Positions 35,988 through 47,087 are shown, numbered from the stretch's first letter. The stretch is 64,000 nt of DNA from Paraburkholderia kururiensis JCM 10599 = LMG 19447 (GCF_003986935.1 NZ_RJZE01000014.1:62001-126000); one strand, 5' to 3'. Notes: generated by a model from the sequence alone, not told the origin. A program made the numbers and translations.

Positions 35988-37643
35988 TCAGGCGGCCAGC
36001 ACCGCGCGGTCGAAATACAGTTGCGCGATGGCCGTGAAATGCACGCCGTTCAATGCAGCGCGGCGTGCGATCAGCTGATCGTAGAAGTACGGAATGATCA
36101 CGGGCGTTTCGTCGAGCAGCAGGGTTTGGATTTGCCCGGCGATCTTCTTCTGCGAGGCGACATCCAGCGCGGCAACGAACTGCGCCACCAGTTGGTCGTA
36201 CTGCGGGTTCTTGAAGTGCGCAGCATTCCATGTGCCACCGCTCGTGAGCGGCGCGTTGAGGAACACGTTGGGCACGCCGCGATGGCCGTAGTCGGTGATG
36301 CCGAGCGGCGAGTCGAGCCAGTCCGATTTGCCGAAGGTGCCTGCGCCGTAATACTGATTCTGGCTCTCCACCTTCAGCGCGAGCTGCACGCCGATCGCTT
36401 TCGCTGCGTTCTGCACGACCACGGCGAGGTCGGGAAGCTCCATGAACTTTTCGGTGGTCAGCGGCGCCTCGAAGCCGTGTCCCGCGCCCGCCTGCGCGAG
36501 CAGCGCCTTCGCCTTCGCGACGTCGAGCTTGCGCTGCGGCACGGAGGTATTCGACGAGGGAAACACCGGCGCGAACGGACTGTCGTTGCCCACCACGGCG
36601 CGGCCGCGGAAGAGCCCGCGCACCATCACCTCGCGGTCGATGGAGAGCGCCAGCGCCTGGCGCACGCGCTTGTCCTTGAACTGCGGGCTGTCGGTGCGCA
36701 TGTGGATCTGGCGATGGGCGCTGGAGCGCACGCCGTCCACCTTGAATTCCGGGTTGTTGAGAATGCCCGTGCCGCCCTGCACGGTGAACGTGCCCATTAC
36801 GTCGGCCTGGCGGCCCTGCAGCGCGAGAATCTGCGACTGCTGGTCTGCATAGAACGAGAACTGCACGCGCTGCGGCAGTGCCTTGTCGCCCCAATAGTCG
36901 GGATTGCGTACGAACGAGGCGCCCACTTTCGGCTGGTATTTTTCGAGCTTGAACGGCCCGGTGCCGATGAAGGTCTTCTCGTAGTTGCCCGTATAGCTCG
37001 CGGGCAGGATCACGGCGTTGTAGTTGTCCGAAGAGACGTAGTACGGGAAGTTGCCGTTCGGCGCGTCGAGATGGAAGGCGACCGTGTGGTCGTCCACGGC
37101 TTTCGCGCCGCCCTTCGAGAGCACACCCTTCAGCACCGAGAGCGCCGCCGATCCGGCTGCGGGATCGGCGAGGCGGTCGAAGGTGGCGACTACGTCTTTC
37201 GCGGTGAACGGTGCGCCGTCGTGGAACTTCACGTTCTGGCGCAGCTTGAAGGTCCACACGTCGCCCTTCGCGTTCGGCTGCCACGAGAGCGCGAGCGCGG
37301 GTTGCAGCGTGCTGTGCTCGTCGTCGTTGACGAGGAATTCGCCGGTCTGGTTCAGCAGGCACAGGCCGCCTGCGTCCGTGACGGTGAGCGGGTCCACGGC
37401 GCCTGCGGGCATCAGATGGGCCACGCGAATCGTCTGATTGCTTGCGGTGCCCTGGGCGCGTGCGCGCGGTGTGGCGAGCAGACCGCCGCCCACGAAGGCG
37501 AGGCCGATCACGCTGGCGTGCCTCAGCAATTCGCGCCGGCTGAGCCGGCCGGCGAGGAATTCGTCGATTGCGTGGTTGCCGAAGCTGTCGGCGTGGCGCC
37601 GGAGCAGTTCGAGGGCGACGCTGGGATCCGCGGGAGTCTTCAT
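35988..37643 (-). CDS. Tat-exported ABC substrate-binding protein, SBP family 5
   Basis: A 551-aa periplasmic solute receptor of the DppA/OppA/NikA family. The twin-arginine motif SRRELLRHA (35-43) precedes a hydrophobic stretch and ARA cleavage signal near residue 63. Domain features include WTFKLRQNVKFHDGAPFTAKDV and GTGPFKLEKY, typical of the family. Ligands in this family are peptides, nickel chelates, opines or glutathione; the ligand here is not evident. Tat export suggests folding before export or a bound cofactor. The ATG at 37643 is chosen because it places the Tat motif as usual. Confidence 0.92.
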   Translation of the reverse strand: MKTPADPSVALELLRRHADSFGNHAIDEFLAGRLSRRELLRHASVIGLAFVGGGLLATPRARAQGTASNQTIRVAHLMPAGAVDPLTVTDAGGLCLLNQTGEFLVNDDEHSTLQPALALSWQPNAKGDVWTFKLRQNVKFHDGAPFTAKDVVATFDRLADPAAGSAALSVLKGVLSKGGAKAVDDHTVAFHLDAPNGNFPYYVSSDNYNAVILPASYTGNYEKTFIGTGPFKLEKYQPKVGASFVRNPDYWGDKALPQRVQFSFYADQQSQILALQGRQADVMGTFTVQGGTGILNNPEFKVDGVRSSAHRQIHMRTDSPQFKDKRVRQALALSIDREVMVRGLFRGRAVVGNDSPFAPVFPSSNTSVPQRKLDVAKAKALLAQAGAGHGFEAPLTTEKFMELPDLAVVVQNAAKAIGVQLALKVESQNQYYGAGTFGKSDWLDSPLGITDYGHRGVPNVFLNAPLTSGGTWNAAHFKNPQYDQLVAQFVAALDVASQKKIAGQIQTLLLDETPVIIPYFYDQLIARRAALNGVHFTAIAQLYFDRAVLAA

Positions 37644-37862
37644 CGATAAGGGTTCCGTTCTGTTCCGTGTTTTGCCGGAGTGCGTGCGCGGATGGCGCGG
37701 GGTGCCTGCCACACGTCATGCGCCGGGTGCGGCGCAGCCTGTGTCAGGAAACGACAGCAGAAGAGCGGTATTGCGATGACGAATGCGGGTTCAGTGTAAG
37801 CGATTGGCCCGCGATGCGGAACGGGCCGCGTCGCGCTGGAAAAACCGATGCCGCAGCGGCGC

Positions 37863-38381
37863 TCAGTGCTCGTGCGGATGCTTGTGGATCGGATCGACCC
37901 AATAGACGGCTTCGGGTTGCTCGACCGCGTCGATGTCGAGGTTCACCACGACCGTCTCGTTGTCGCTGCGCACGAGCACGCATTCGAGCGGCTCGTCGGT
38001 GCTCGCGTTGATCTCCTGGTGCGGCACGAACGGCGGCACGAAGATGAAGTCGCCGGGACCGGCTTCAGCCGTGAATTCGAGATGTTCGCCCCAACGCATG
38101 CGAGCGCGCCCGCGGACCACGTAGATCACGCTTTCGAGCGGACCGTGGTGGTGGGCGCCGGTCTTCGCGTCGGGATGAATTCTCACCGTGCCGGCCCAGA
38201 TCTTCTGCGCGCCCACGCGGGCAGCGTTGATGGCGACCGCGCGGTCCATGCCCGGCGTCTGCGCCGTGTTGACGTCGAGCTGGTCGCCGCGGATCACCTT
38301 GACGCCGTTGTCGCGCCAGTCCGGCGCCGGGGTGTCGCGATGGTCGTGATCGTCGCGATGATCGTCATGGTCATGGCTCAT
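37863..38381 (-). CDS. Cupin-domain protein with histidine-rich ends
   Basis: A 172-aa single-domain cupin. The first metal motif is GAHHHGPLESVIYVVRGRARMRWG (read in parts) and the second is PGDFIFVPPFVPHQEIN. The N-terminus MSHDHDDHRDDHDHRD and the C-terminus HKHPHEH are strongly His-rich and could bind Ni, Zn or Fe. It is the first gene on the minus strand before the ABC importer, with a 219-bp gap and no terminator seen, so cotranscription is possible. Enzymatic function is unknown; small cupins include dioxygenases, isomerases and metal-handling proteins. Confidence 0.87.
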   Translation of the reverse strand: MSHDHDDHRDDHDHRDTPAPDWRDNGVKVIRGDQLDVNTAQTPGMDRAVAINAARVGAQKIWAGTVRIHPDAKTGAHHHGPLESVIYVVRGRARMRWGEHLEFTAEAGPGDFIFVPPFVPHQEINASTDEPLECVLVRSDNETVVVNLDIDAVEQPEAVYWVDPIHKHPHEH

Positions 38382-38484
38382 GCTGTGCTCGCTGGGATGG
38401 GATTCGGGAGAGACGCCGGACGGCGCCGCGCAGTGTGTAACGGTTGCGGGCGTCGTCCGGCTCGAGGTGCTGCTGAAGGCGTTA

Positions 38485-38568
38485 CATGAACAACCGCATG
38501 AACAACCGCATGAACAACCGCATGAACAACCGCATGAACAACCGCATGAACAACCGCATGAACAACCG
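38485..38568. repeat. 12-bp minisatellite, seven perfect copies
   Basis: CATGAACAACCG is repeated seven times without error. The array starts eight bases beyond the fusA stop codon, so it would lie in the 3' untranslated region of fusA. No frame through it belongs to a convincing gene. Confidence 0.97.
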
Positions 38569-38576
38569 GGCGCGGC

Positions 38577-40682
<2,106 letters not shown>

Positions 40683-41189
40683 GTTTATCTCCTTGGAATG
40701 GCGCGCCGGTGGAGTCTCTCTGGCAGGCCGCGGCGCGGGCTGCGGTCTGCACGGCGGGCCGCGAGCCGATCAGGCTCGCGAACCGAGACTACTAGCATAG
40801 CGCGCGGTGCGGGCTTTTGCAGGGTTCTTGCCAGGCCGGCGCGCCCGCTGCGAGCGCGCGTCGAGCGGGGCAGCGGTTCGGGCGGACAGCGCCGGCCGGA
40901 CCAGGTCGCAAATGATCGCAAACGGCTTGCCCGGGGTCGCGTGGTCTGTTGATGCGAGCGGTGCGGGAAGAGTGCGCGACTGACGCCCGGTGGAGAGAGA
41001 ACGCGCCGGCGCAAAAAAGCCGGTGCCATTCACGTCACCGGCCTTGCCCTGGCTGAAGGTTGGATGGCGTCGTCGGCAGAGCGGGCCTGGCATGGTCCGC
41101 TGTAGCCGGTACTCGACGACGCCCATTCGTCCGAACGATGCGGGACGGGCGCAAATCGAGCGCTCCGCCTCCCATCGAGTTACATCGCG
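40683..41189. other. 507-bp gap between fusA and the DUF192 gene
   Basis: It contains a possible fusA -10 box (TATGCT on the minus strand, rc of 40794-40799), a leader hairpin with arms GCGAGCC and GGCTCGC at 40771-40789, and the DUF192 terminator at 41013-41042. No gene is seen. Confidence 0.5.
41013..41042 (-). terminator. Terminator of the DUF192 gene
   Basis: Arms GCCGGTG and CACCGGC with a ten-base loop; on the minus strand the stem is followed by TTTTTT. It lies about 150 bp past the stop codon. Confidence 0.7.
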
Positions 41190-41696
41190 TTATTGCGGCT
41201 GGGGCAGCCCCTGAATCTTCATGCCGGGCTTGATGCCCTTCGACTGAAACCAGCCTTTGCTCATTTCGAGTGCATAGACACCGTTGTTGCGCGGGCAATG
41301 GTTATTCGTGGTTTCCGCCTGCATTTCATCGACGTCGGTGATCGTGCCGTCGGCGCGAATGAACGCGATCGACAACGGGATCAGCGTGTTCTTCATCCAG
41401 AAGCAATGCACCGCGTTTTCGTTGAACACGAACAGCATGCCTTCGTTCGGCGCGAGCTGCGTGCGATACATGAGGCCCTGTTCGCGATCGGCGTCGTTGG
41501 CCGCGACCGCGGCATCGACCACAAACATGCCCACGGTGAGCTTCACGCGTGGGAACTCGCTGGGTTGTTTCGCGCCGGGCGGCATCTGCTGCGCCTCGGC
41601 GTTACCCGCGCCCGCAAGGGCAAGCGACACGGCGGCAACGGGCAGTACAGCGGCCAATGCGAGGCGCGCAATCAGCGAGCGCAGGAAGATTCGCAC
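41190..41696 (-). CDS. Exported DUF192 protein
   Basis: A 168-aa protein. A signal peptide at residues 1-35 (ending GNAEA) is followed by the DUF192 fold, with DREQGLMYRTQLAPNEGMLFVF and WMKNTLIPLSIAFI. These motifs are conserved across bacteria and archaea and no biochemical role is established. It is probably periplasmic. The start is GTG at 41696 with AAGGAG upstream. It stands alone between two terminators. Confidence 0.9.
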   Translation of the reverse strand: MRIFLRSLIARLALAAVLPVAAVSLALAGAGNAEAQQMPPGAKQPSEFPRVKLTVGMFVVDAAVAANDADREQGLMYRTQLAPNEGMLFVFNENAVHCFWMKNTLIPLSIAFIRADGTITDVDEMQAETTNNHCPRNNGVYALEMSKGWFQSKGIKPGMKIQGLPQPQ

Positions 41697-41834
41697 GAGA
41701 GGGCTCCTTGGGCGAGAAAGAGTAACCCGCGCATGTTACGCGAGCGCGTCAAGATGGGTCAAAAGACGGACGGTGCGGCCGGATATCGCGTGGCCCGCTG
41801 GGTGGCCAAAGCGGGTGGCGCAAAGCGTCGCTCC

Positions 41835-41874
41835 AAAAACAAAAGGCAGATCGCCTCGAGGGTGATCTGCCTTT
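41835..41874 (-). terminator. Terminator of the small exported basic protein gene
   Basis: Arms AAAGGCAGATC and GATCTGCCTTT with an 11-base loop. On the minus strand the stem is followed by TTTTGTTTTTGG. Confidence 0.85.
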
Positions 41875-41928
41875 CAACGCCGTAAGAACGGCAGAACTGC
41901 GTGTTCTTGACTGCGTTTTTACAGCAAC

Positions 41929-42126
41929 TTATTCCGAAGCGGCCGAAGCGGCTTCAGCCTTCGCTGCCTTCTTGTGCGACTTCTTTGCCTTGTGGGTCTT
42001 CTTCGCCTTGTGAGCCGACGAAGCAGCAGCAGCCGGAGCAGCCGAAGCAGCTTCCGGAGCCGAAGCTTGTGCGAAAGCAGCCGTTGCGAACAGGCCAGCG
42101 ACCAGAGCGGCGATCAGTTTGTTCAT
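41929..42126 (-). CDS. Small exported Ala/Lys/His-rich protein, acid-shock-like
   Basis: A 65-aa protein. A clear signal peptide ends at AFA|QA (about residue 20). The mature part is alanine-rich with the repeated basic core HKAKKTHKAKKSHKKAAK. Composition and size resemble E. coli Asr, a periplasmic acid-shock protein, but this is a compositional likeness, not proven homology. GAGG precedes the ATG at 42126. A terminator follows the stop. In the leader GTTAATTAAC (42147-42156) is a perfect palindrome and a possible regulator site. Confidence 0.82.
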   Translation of the reverse strand: MNKLIAALVAGLFATAAFAQASAPEAASAAPAAAASSAHKAKKTHKAKKSHKKAAKAEAASAASE

Positions 42127-42416
42127 GTTTTGAATCCTCAGCTTGAGTTAATTAACCAAGTGACCCGGTCATTGAGTCACGACGGTAAACGTGCCATCCA
42201 CCTTTCGGTTGACAGTAGCCGGCGCAAATTTGTCCTTGCTGCTGCCAGCGGTCGGAACCGTCCCGTGCGCCTTATGAGGCAGGCGGGAAGGACCTGAAGG
42301 CTGAATGCCGGATAGCTTCGGGGGCATCTGCGAGCAATAACGCATCGTGTTGCGAGCCGGTTGACGCGTGCTGTTGTAACGAATGTTTGCTCGTCATGAC
42401 ACCGTTATCCGAGCGA

Positions 42417-42983
42417 TCAGACGCCATCCCACGGTGCACGGGGCGGCAGGTCCATGCTTTCGCCGGGCTGCAACCCGAGCGAGAAGATGTCGAGGGCGCC
42501 GATGCCCACGCGCACCAGCCGCAAGGTAGGGAACCCCACGGCCGCGGTCATCCGCCGCACCTGACGGTTCTTGCCTTCTGTGATCGCGAGCTCGATCCAG
42601 GTGGTCGGAATGGCCGCGCGATAGCGGATAGGCGGCGTGCGCGGCCAGAGCGTGCCGGGCGGTTCGACGAATTCGGCGCGACACGGCCGCGTCACGTAAT
42701 CGCCCAGGTCGACGCCGCGCGCGAGCGCTTTGAGCGCGGCGTCGTCCGGTGCGCCTTCCACCTGGGCCCAGTAGCGTTTCACGAGTTTGTGGCGTGGTTC
42801 GGCGATGCGGGTCTGCAGCGCGCCGTCGTCCGTGAGCAGCAACAGGCCTTCGCTGTCGGCATCGAGCCGGCCCGCGGGATACACGCCCGGCACCTTCACC
42901 CAGTCGGCGAGCGACGGGCGGGTTTCGTGAGGCGAGAACTGGCAGATGGTGCCGAACGGCTTGTTGAGGGCGATGAGACGCAT
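42417..42983 (-). CDS. rluE: Pseudouridine synthase, RluE/RsuA family
   Basis: A 188-aa RNA modification enzyme. The catalytic aspartate is in GRLDADSEGLLLLT (about residues 39-52), and KNRQVRRMTAAVGFPTLRLVR is the second family motif. It has no N-terminal S4 domain, as in E. coli RluE, which modifies 23S rRNA U2457. The family assignment is firm; the exact target is inferred from the lack of S4 and the N-terminus MRLIALNKPFGTICQFS. The ATG at 42983 is used; the longer frame runs through AT-rich DNA with palindromes. Confidence 0.88.
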   Translation of the reverse strand: MRLIALNKPFGTICQFSPHETRPSLADWVKVPGVYPAGRLDADSEGLLLLTDDGALQTRIAEPRHKLVKRYWAQVEGAPDDAALKALARGVDLGDYVTRPCRAEFVEPPGTLWPRTPPIRYRAAIPTTWIELAITEGKNRQVRRMTAAVGFPTLRLVRVGIGALDIFSLGLQPGESMDLPPRAPWDGV

Positions 42984-43053
42984 GCGAATGAGGCGCGACC
43001 GAGGGTCGCCGGGATGGAGCCGCCGACGGGCCGGTTCTATGGCAAATGACGAG

Positions 43054-43101
43054 ATATTAATGCATAATATGAAACGCCAACTCTTTTGTCTTATATAAGA
43101 C
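43054..43101. promoter_or_regulatory. AT-rich island with two palindromes between rluE and icd
   Basis: ATATTA/TAATAT with a five-base loop (43054-43070) and the perfect 14-bp palindrome GTCTTATATAAGAC (43088-43101). The island is strikingly AT-rich for this chromosome and probably holds the rluE promoter and a regulator site. Confidence 0.5.
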
Positions 43102-43219
43102 TCAAGACTGAACCGGGCAATACGTGTGGCATGGCGCATCGTGTTCGTGGGTTGCGGTCCCGTCGCGTTGTGGCATGGCGGCATGCGTGCCGGCGCCGCG
43201 TTCTCGCTCCAGCGTGGGC

Positions 43220-43225
43220 TAGAAT
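43220..43225 (+). promoter_or_regulatory. Candidate -10 box of icd
   Basis: TAGAAT in the rluE-icd gap, giving a leader of about 165 nt. The -35 region is weak. Confidence 0.35.
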
Positions 43226-43396
43226 AGCGGCCTGGCCGCGTGAGGCAGACCGGCGCTCTCCACGCGAGAGGCAGCTGTTGCGCTCAGGCTGCCGGCCGCC
43301 AGCAGTCCCGCGCCGCCGGCCCGTTGCCGGCAGGCCGCGCCCCGGTTCCGCAGGCCCAAACCGCTTCCACCAGCACAGCCATCACTGGAGTCGATC

Positions 43397-44653
43397 ATGC
43401 CGTATCAGCACATCAAGGTTCCGACCGGCGGTGACAAGATCACTGTCAACGCGGATTACTCGCTCAATGTTTCCGACCAGCCGATCATTCCGTACATCGA
43501 AGGCGATGGTACGGGTGTCGACATCACGCCGGTGATGATCAAGGTGGTCGACGCGGCGGTCGAAAAGGCGTACGCGGGCAAGAAGAAGATCCACTGGATG
43601 GAAATCTATGCCGGCGAGAAGGCGACCAAGGTCTACGGCCCGGACGTCTGGCTGCCGGAAGAGACGTTCGAAGTGCTCAAGGAATACGTGGTGTCGATCA
43701 AGGGCCCGCTGACCACGCCGGTGGGCGGTGGCATCCGCTCGCTCAACGTCGCGCTGCGCCAGGAACTCGACCTGTACGTCTGCCTGCGCCCCGTGCAGTA
43801 CTTCAAGGGCGTGCCGTCGCCGGTGCGCGAGCCGGAAAAGACCAACATGGTCATCTTCCGCGAGAACTCGGAAGACATTTACGCCGGCATCGAATGGGCC
43901 GCCGAATCCGAGCAGGCGAAGAAGATCATCAAGTTCCTGCGCGAAGAAATGGGCGTGAAGAAGATCCGCTTCCCGGAAACGTCGGGCATCGGCATCAAGC
44001 CGGTTTCGCGCGAAGGCACGGAGCGTCTGGTGCGCAAGGCGATCCAGTATGCGATCGACAACGACCGCCGCTCGGTCACGCTCGTGCACAAGGGCAACAT
44101 CATGAAGTTCACGGAAGGCGCTTTCCGTGACTACGGCTACGCGCTGGCGCAGAAGGAATTCGGCGCGGAGCTCATCGACGGTGGCCCGTGGATGAAGTTC
44201 AAGAACCCGAAGACGGGCAACGAGATCGTCGTGAAGGACGTGATCGCCGACGCGTTCCTGCAACAGATCCTGCTGCGTCCGGCCGAATACGACGTGATCG
44301 CCACGCTGAACCTGAACGGCGACTACGTCTCGGACGCGCTGGCGGCACAGGTGGGCGGCATCGGTATCGCGCCGGGCGCGAACCTGTCGGACTCCGTCGC
44401 CATGTTCGAAGCTACGCACGGCACGGCGCCGAAGTACGCGGGCAAGGACTACGTGAACCCGGGCTCGGAAATTCTCTCGGCTGAAATGATGCTGCGCCAC
44501 CTCGGCTGGACCGAAGCGGCCGACGTCATCATTTCGGCGATGGAAAAGTCGATTCTGCAGAAGCGCGTGACGTACGACTTCGCGCGTCTGATGGAAGGCG
44601 CGACGCAGGTTTCCTGCTCGGGCTTCGGTCAGGTGTTGATCGAAAACATGTAA
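43397..44653 (+). CDS. icd: NADP-dependent isocitrate dehydrogenase
   Basis: Oxidises isocitrate to 2-oxoglutarate in the TCA cycle. At 418 aa it is the E. coli-type homodimer. The substrate loop [21 protein letters not shown] (read in parts) holds the serine phosphorylated by AceK in enteric bacteria. [14 protein letters not shown] and [14 protein letters not shown], the latter with the NADP-binding site, are present. The ATG at 43397 starts [15 protein letters not shown]. Two hairpins follow the gene. Confidence 0.97.
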   Translation: MPYQHIKVPTGGDKITVNADYSLNVSDQPIIPYIEGDGTGVDITPVMIKVVDAAVEKAYAGKKKIHWMEIYAGEKATKVYGPDVWLPEETFEVLKEYVVSIKGPLTTPVGGGIRSLNVALRQELDLYVCLRPVQYFKGVPSPVREPEKTNMVIFRENSEDIYAGIEWAAESEQAKKIIKFLREEMGVKKIRFPETSGIGIKPVSREGTERLVRKAIQYAIDNDRRSVTLVHKGNIMKFTEGAFRDYGYALAQKEFGAELIDGGPWMKFKNPKTGNEIVVKDVIADAFLQQILLRPAEYDVIATLNLNGDYVSDALAAQVGGIGIAPGANLSDSVAMFEATHGTAPKYAGKDYVNPGSEILSAEMMLRHLGWTEAADVIISAMEKSILQKRVTYDFARLMEGATQVSCSGFGQVLIENM

Positions 44654-44663
44654 GCGTTGGTGC

Positions 44664-44732
44664 CGGGACGTTCGGCAACGTCCCGCGAGATGTGAAAAAC
44701 CCAGCTAGATCTCTGGTCTAGCTGGGTTTTTT
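44664..44732. terminator. Tandem hairpins after icd, bidirectional
   Basis: A first hairpin GGGACGTT/AACGTCCC (44664-44683) is followed by a strong one with 14-base arms (44696-44709 and 44717-44730) bearing A- and T-runs. The second can stop both icd and the converging flavin reductase gene. Confidence 0.9.
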
Positions 44733-44789
44733 GTTGCCCAGGCCGTAACAGTAGCGCGGCGACAGTTCCCCACCATGCAAGCCGACGCG

Positions 44790-45326
44790 TCAGCTTGCCC
44801 CTGCCAATGTTCTGGCAAGCGTCGTGTATTGCCCTTGCCAGTAGACCAGCGGGCCTGGCGCCGATTCGTCGCGCGCGAGCGCGCGTACGCGGCCGATGAC
44901 GAGAATGTGCCCGTGGCGCACGAGTAACTCCTCCGCCTCGCAGTCCATGGCGACGACGCTGTCCGCAAGGAGCGGCGCGCCGTCTGGCGTCATCTGCACC
45001 CACTCGTCGTTGCCGTAGCGTGCGGCGCCCTGCTCGCCGCGAAAGCCCGTGAAGCGCTCGGCAATCGCGCGATGCTCGGTGCGCAGCAGGTTCACGCCGA
45101 AGCGCCGCGTGCGCGACAGCAGTCCCGCAGAGGAACTGGTGGCTTTCAGCGACGCCACCACCATGGGCGGCTCCGCTGAAAACGAAGTCACCGAGGTCGC
45201 CGTGAAGCCGCTGCGCTCGTCGCCGTCCGCGACCGTCACGACGCAAACCGCCCCCGCAAAACCACGCATGGCTTGCACGAAGCGTTTGCTCAGTGCCGGT
45301 GTATCGTTCAAGGCGTCAGGCTGCAC
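44790..45326 (-). CDS. Flavin reductase (RutF-like)
   Basis: A small FMN/NAD(P)H reductase, about 178 aa, of the flavin reductase-like domain family. Motifs include GAVCVVTVADGDERSGFTATSVTSFSAEPP (read in parts), the flavin-binding N-terminal signature, then GVNLLRTEH and a conserved HGHILVIGRVRAL near the C-terminus. It would supply reduced FMN to the adjacent luciferase-like monooxygenase. The start is uncertain: GTG at 45326 or 45338, TTG at 45311 or ATG at 45269; the chosen one overlaps the monooxygenase stop by 11 bases. Confidence 0.82.
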   Translation of the reverse strand: MQPDALNDTPALSKRFVQAMRGFAGAVCVVTVADGDERSGFTATSVTSFSAEPPMVVASLKATSSSAGLLSRTRRFGVNLLRTEHRAIAERFTGFRGEQGAARYGNDEWVQMTPDGAPLLADSVVAMDCEAEELLVRHGHILVIGRVRALARDESAPGPLVYWQGQYTTLARTLAGAS

Positions 45327-46431
45327 GGCGCGTTTCACGCGGGCTGCGCAGCCCGTGTGCCTCCAGGATGGGCAGTACCGTGTCGCGGAAGTACGGGAAT
45401 TCCTTGACGTAATCCACGAACGACAGCGTCGTGCCTTTGAAGCCGGCTTCTGCAAGCGAAATCAGACCCGCGGCGACCTGCTGCGGGGTCCCGACGAGCG
45501 GAAAGCCGCCATGTCCGGCCGCCATGCGGTCGCGGATCAGTGCGAGCAGGTCGTGGGGGAACGAGTGCGCATTCGCGAACTGGAGCGCGACGAGGTTGTC
45601 GACCGCGCCCCAGTCTGCGTTGTCCTGTGCGAAGTACTGGAGATACTGGCGCGCCTCCTCTTCTGTAGGGCGGCAGACCACGTGCGAGAACGTCAACACG
45701 TTTACCGCCTTGTTCGCTGCGGCAGCCTTCTGCTTGAGGTCGGCCACTTCCGCGCGGGACCGCTCCAGGTCGATTGCCGGCGTGAACAGGAAATTCGCGT
45801 TGCCGATGGCGAAGTCGCGCCCCTCGCCGGAACCCGCGGCGTTCAGGATAGGCGGACGCTCGCCGTTCCACGGGCGAGGCAGGCCGTAGACGTTCTTCAA
45901 CTGGAAGTTCGCGCCATCCCAGTTGAACGGGCCTTCGTGGGTCCAGATCTTCTGCACGATATCGAACCACTCCTGGGCGTACGCGTAGCGCTTGTCGTGA
46001 CCCGTCGCGAGCGGCAGACCGAGCGCTTCGTATTCGGGGCGGTTCCAGCCCGCCACGATGTTGAGTCCGGCGCGTCCCGCGCCGATCTGGTCGAGCGTCG
46101 CGATCTGTTTGGCCACGACCACGGGATGGTTGGCTGCCGTGTGAATGGTCGCGAAGACCGTGAGGTTGCGCGTCTTCGCGAGCAGGCCCGCAGCCCACGT
46201 CATCGTTTCCAGCACGGAGCCGTGGAAGTCGGTCTCGCCGCCGTAGCCGATCCAGCGCGCGATGGGCAGCATAAAGTCGATGCCGGCTTCGTCCAGCATC
46301 ACTGCGAGTTTCTCGTTATTCTCCCAGGAGTTGTCCCAGCGCTCGCCGATCTTCGTCACCGACATCCCGCCCGAGCAGTTCGTCGCGAATGTGCCAAGAA
46401 TGAAATCCCTGGTGTTCAGAATTCGTCTCAT
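45316..46431 (-). CDS. Luciferase-like flavin monooxygenase (RutA-like)
   Basis: A 371-aa FMNH2-dependent monooxygenase (LLM superfamily). ATIHTAANHPVVVAKQIATLD, GRAGLNIVAGWNRPEYEALGL and YAQEWFDIVQKIWTHEG (each read in parts) match the subfamily that includes RutA, which opens the pyrimidine ring, and sulfonate or sulfone monooxygenases. No other rut genes are here, so the substrate is open. The ATG at 46431 has AGGA at good spacing; ATG 46437 is an alternative. It lies next to its reductase and is divergent from a winged-helix regulator. Confidence 0.87.
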   Translation of the reverse strand: MRRILNTRDFILGTFATNCSGGMSVTKIGERWDNSWENNEKLAVMLDEAGIDFMLPIARWIGYGGETDFHGSVLETMTWAAGLLAKTRNLTVFATIHTAANHPVVVAKQIATLDQIGAGRAGLNIVAGWNRPEYEALGLPLATGHDKRYAYAQEWFDIVQKIWTHEGPFNWDGANFQLKNVYGLPRPWNGERPPILNAAGSGEGRDFAIGNANFLFTPAIDLERSRAEVADLKQKAAAANKAVNVLTFSHVVCRPTEEEARQYLQYFAQDNADWGAVDNLVALQFANAHSFPHDLLALIRDRMAAGHGGFPLVGTPQQVAAGLISLAEAGFKGTTLSFVDYVKEFPYFRDTVLPILEAHGLRSPRETRRAA

Positions 46432-46535
46432 ATCCATCCTGTCGCAGTAAAATTTATCCACACGGCGGGTGCCTCGCGGCGGTCCCACCGTCCCAACCCA
46501 GTCGACGGCACAGGCCGCAACCGCGCGATTCCGCA

Positions 46536-47087
46536 ATGACCGAAAGATCACGCAGAACCCCGAAAAACGCTGCTACTGCCGAACATCGCTGGCATCTCGC
46601 GATGGACGATTTCAGCGTCGAGATCACCGATCTCGAATACGCCGTCATGCGGCTCAATCAGTCGTTTTCACGCTGGCAGTCCGAATGCATGGGTGCCGTC
46701 CTCGGCGTCGCGCTGAGCGGACAGGAAAACGCACTGATGCACGTCATTCACATGCACGAACGGCCCAAGACCATTCGCGATTTACTGCATATGACCAATC
46801 GGCAAGACGTCGCTAATATGCAGTACGAACTACGTAAGCTGATCAAGTCCGGCCTGATCGAAAAGAACGGCACGGCACGCACCGGCGTGTACTACTCCAC
46901 GACATCGGAAGGCGCGCGCGTATGCGAAGACTACGCAGCGTTACGCCGCAGCGTGCTGCTCAAGATGGCCCAGTCGACCTCGGGCATCCAGTCCGCGGCT
47001 ACCGCTGCCACGGCCTGCCTCGAACAAATGGAGCGCGTGTACGAAACCGCCACGCGTGAGGTCGCAACGTTCCATCGGCGGCGCTAA
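46536..47087 (+). CDS. MarR-like winged-helix regulator
   Basis: A 183-aa DNA-binding protein. The wHTH core is at about residues 65-125: LSGQENALMHVIHMHERPKTIRDLLHM, then DVANMQYELRKLIKSGLIEKNG and a wing before YYSTTSEGARVCEDY. This matches the COG5631-type predicted regulators. It is divergent from the flavin monooxygenase pair across a 104-bp gap and probably controls it. The effector ligand is unknown. The ATG at 46536 gives a polar N-terminal tail; a start near MDDFSVEITDLEYAV (46602) is also possible. Confidence 0.8.
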   Translation: MTERSRRTPKNAATAEHRWHLAMDDFSVEITDLEYAVMRLNQSFSRWQSECMGAVLGVALSGQENALMHVIHMHERPKTIRDLLHMTNRQDVANMQYELRKLIKSGLIEKNGTARTGVYYSTTSEGARVCEDYAALRRSVLLKMAQSTSGIQSAATAATACLEQMERVYETATREVATFHRRR

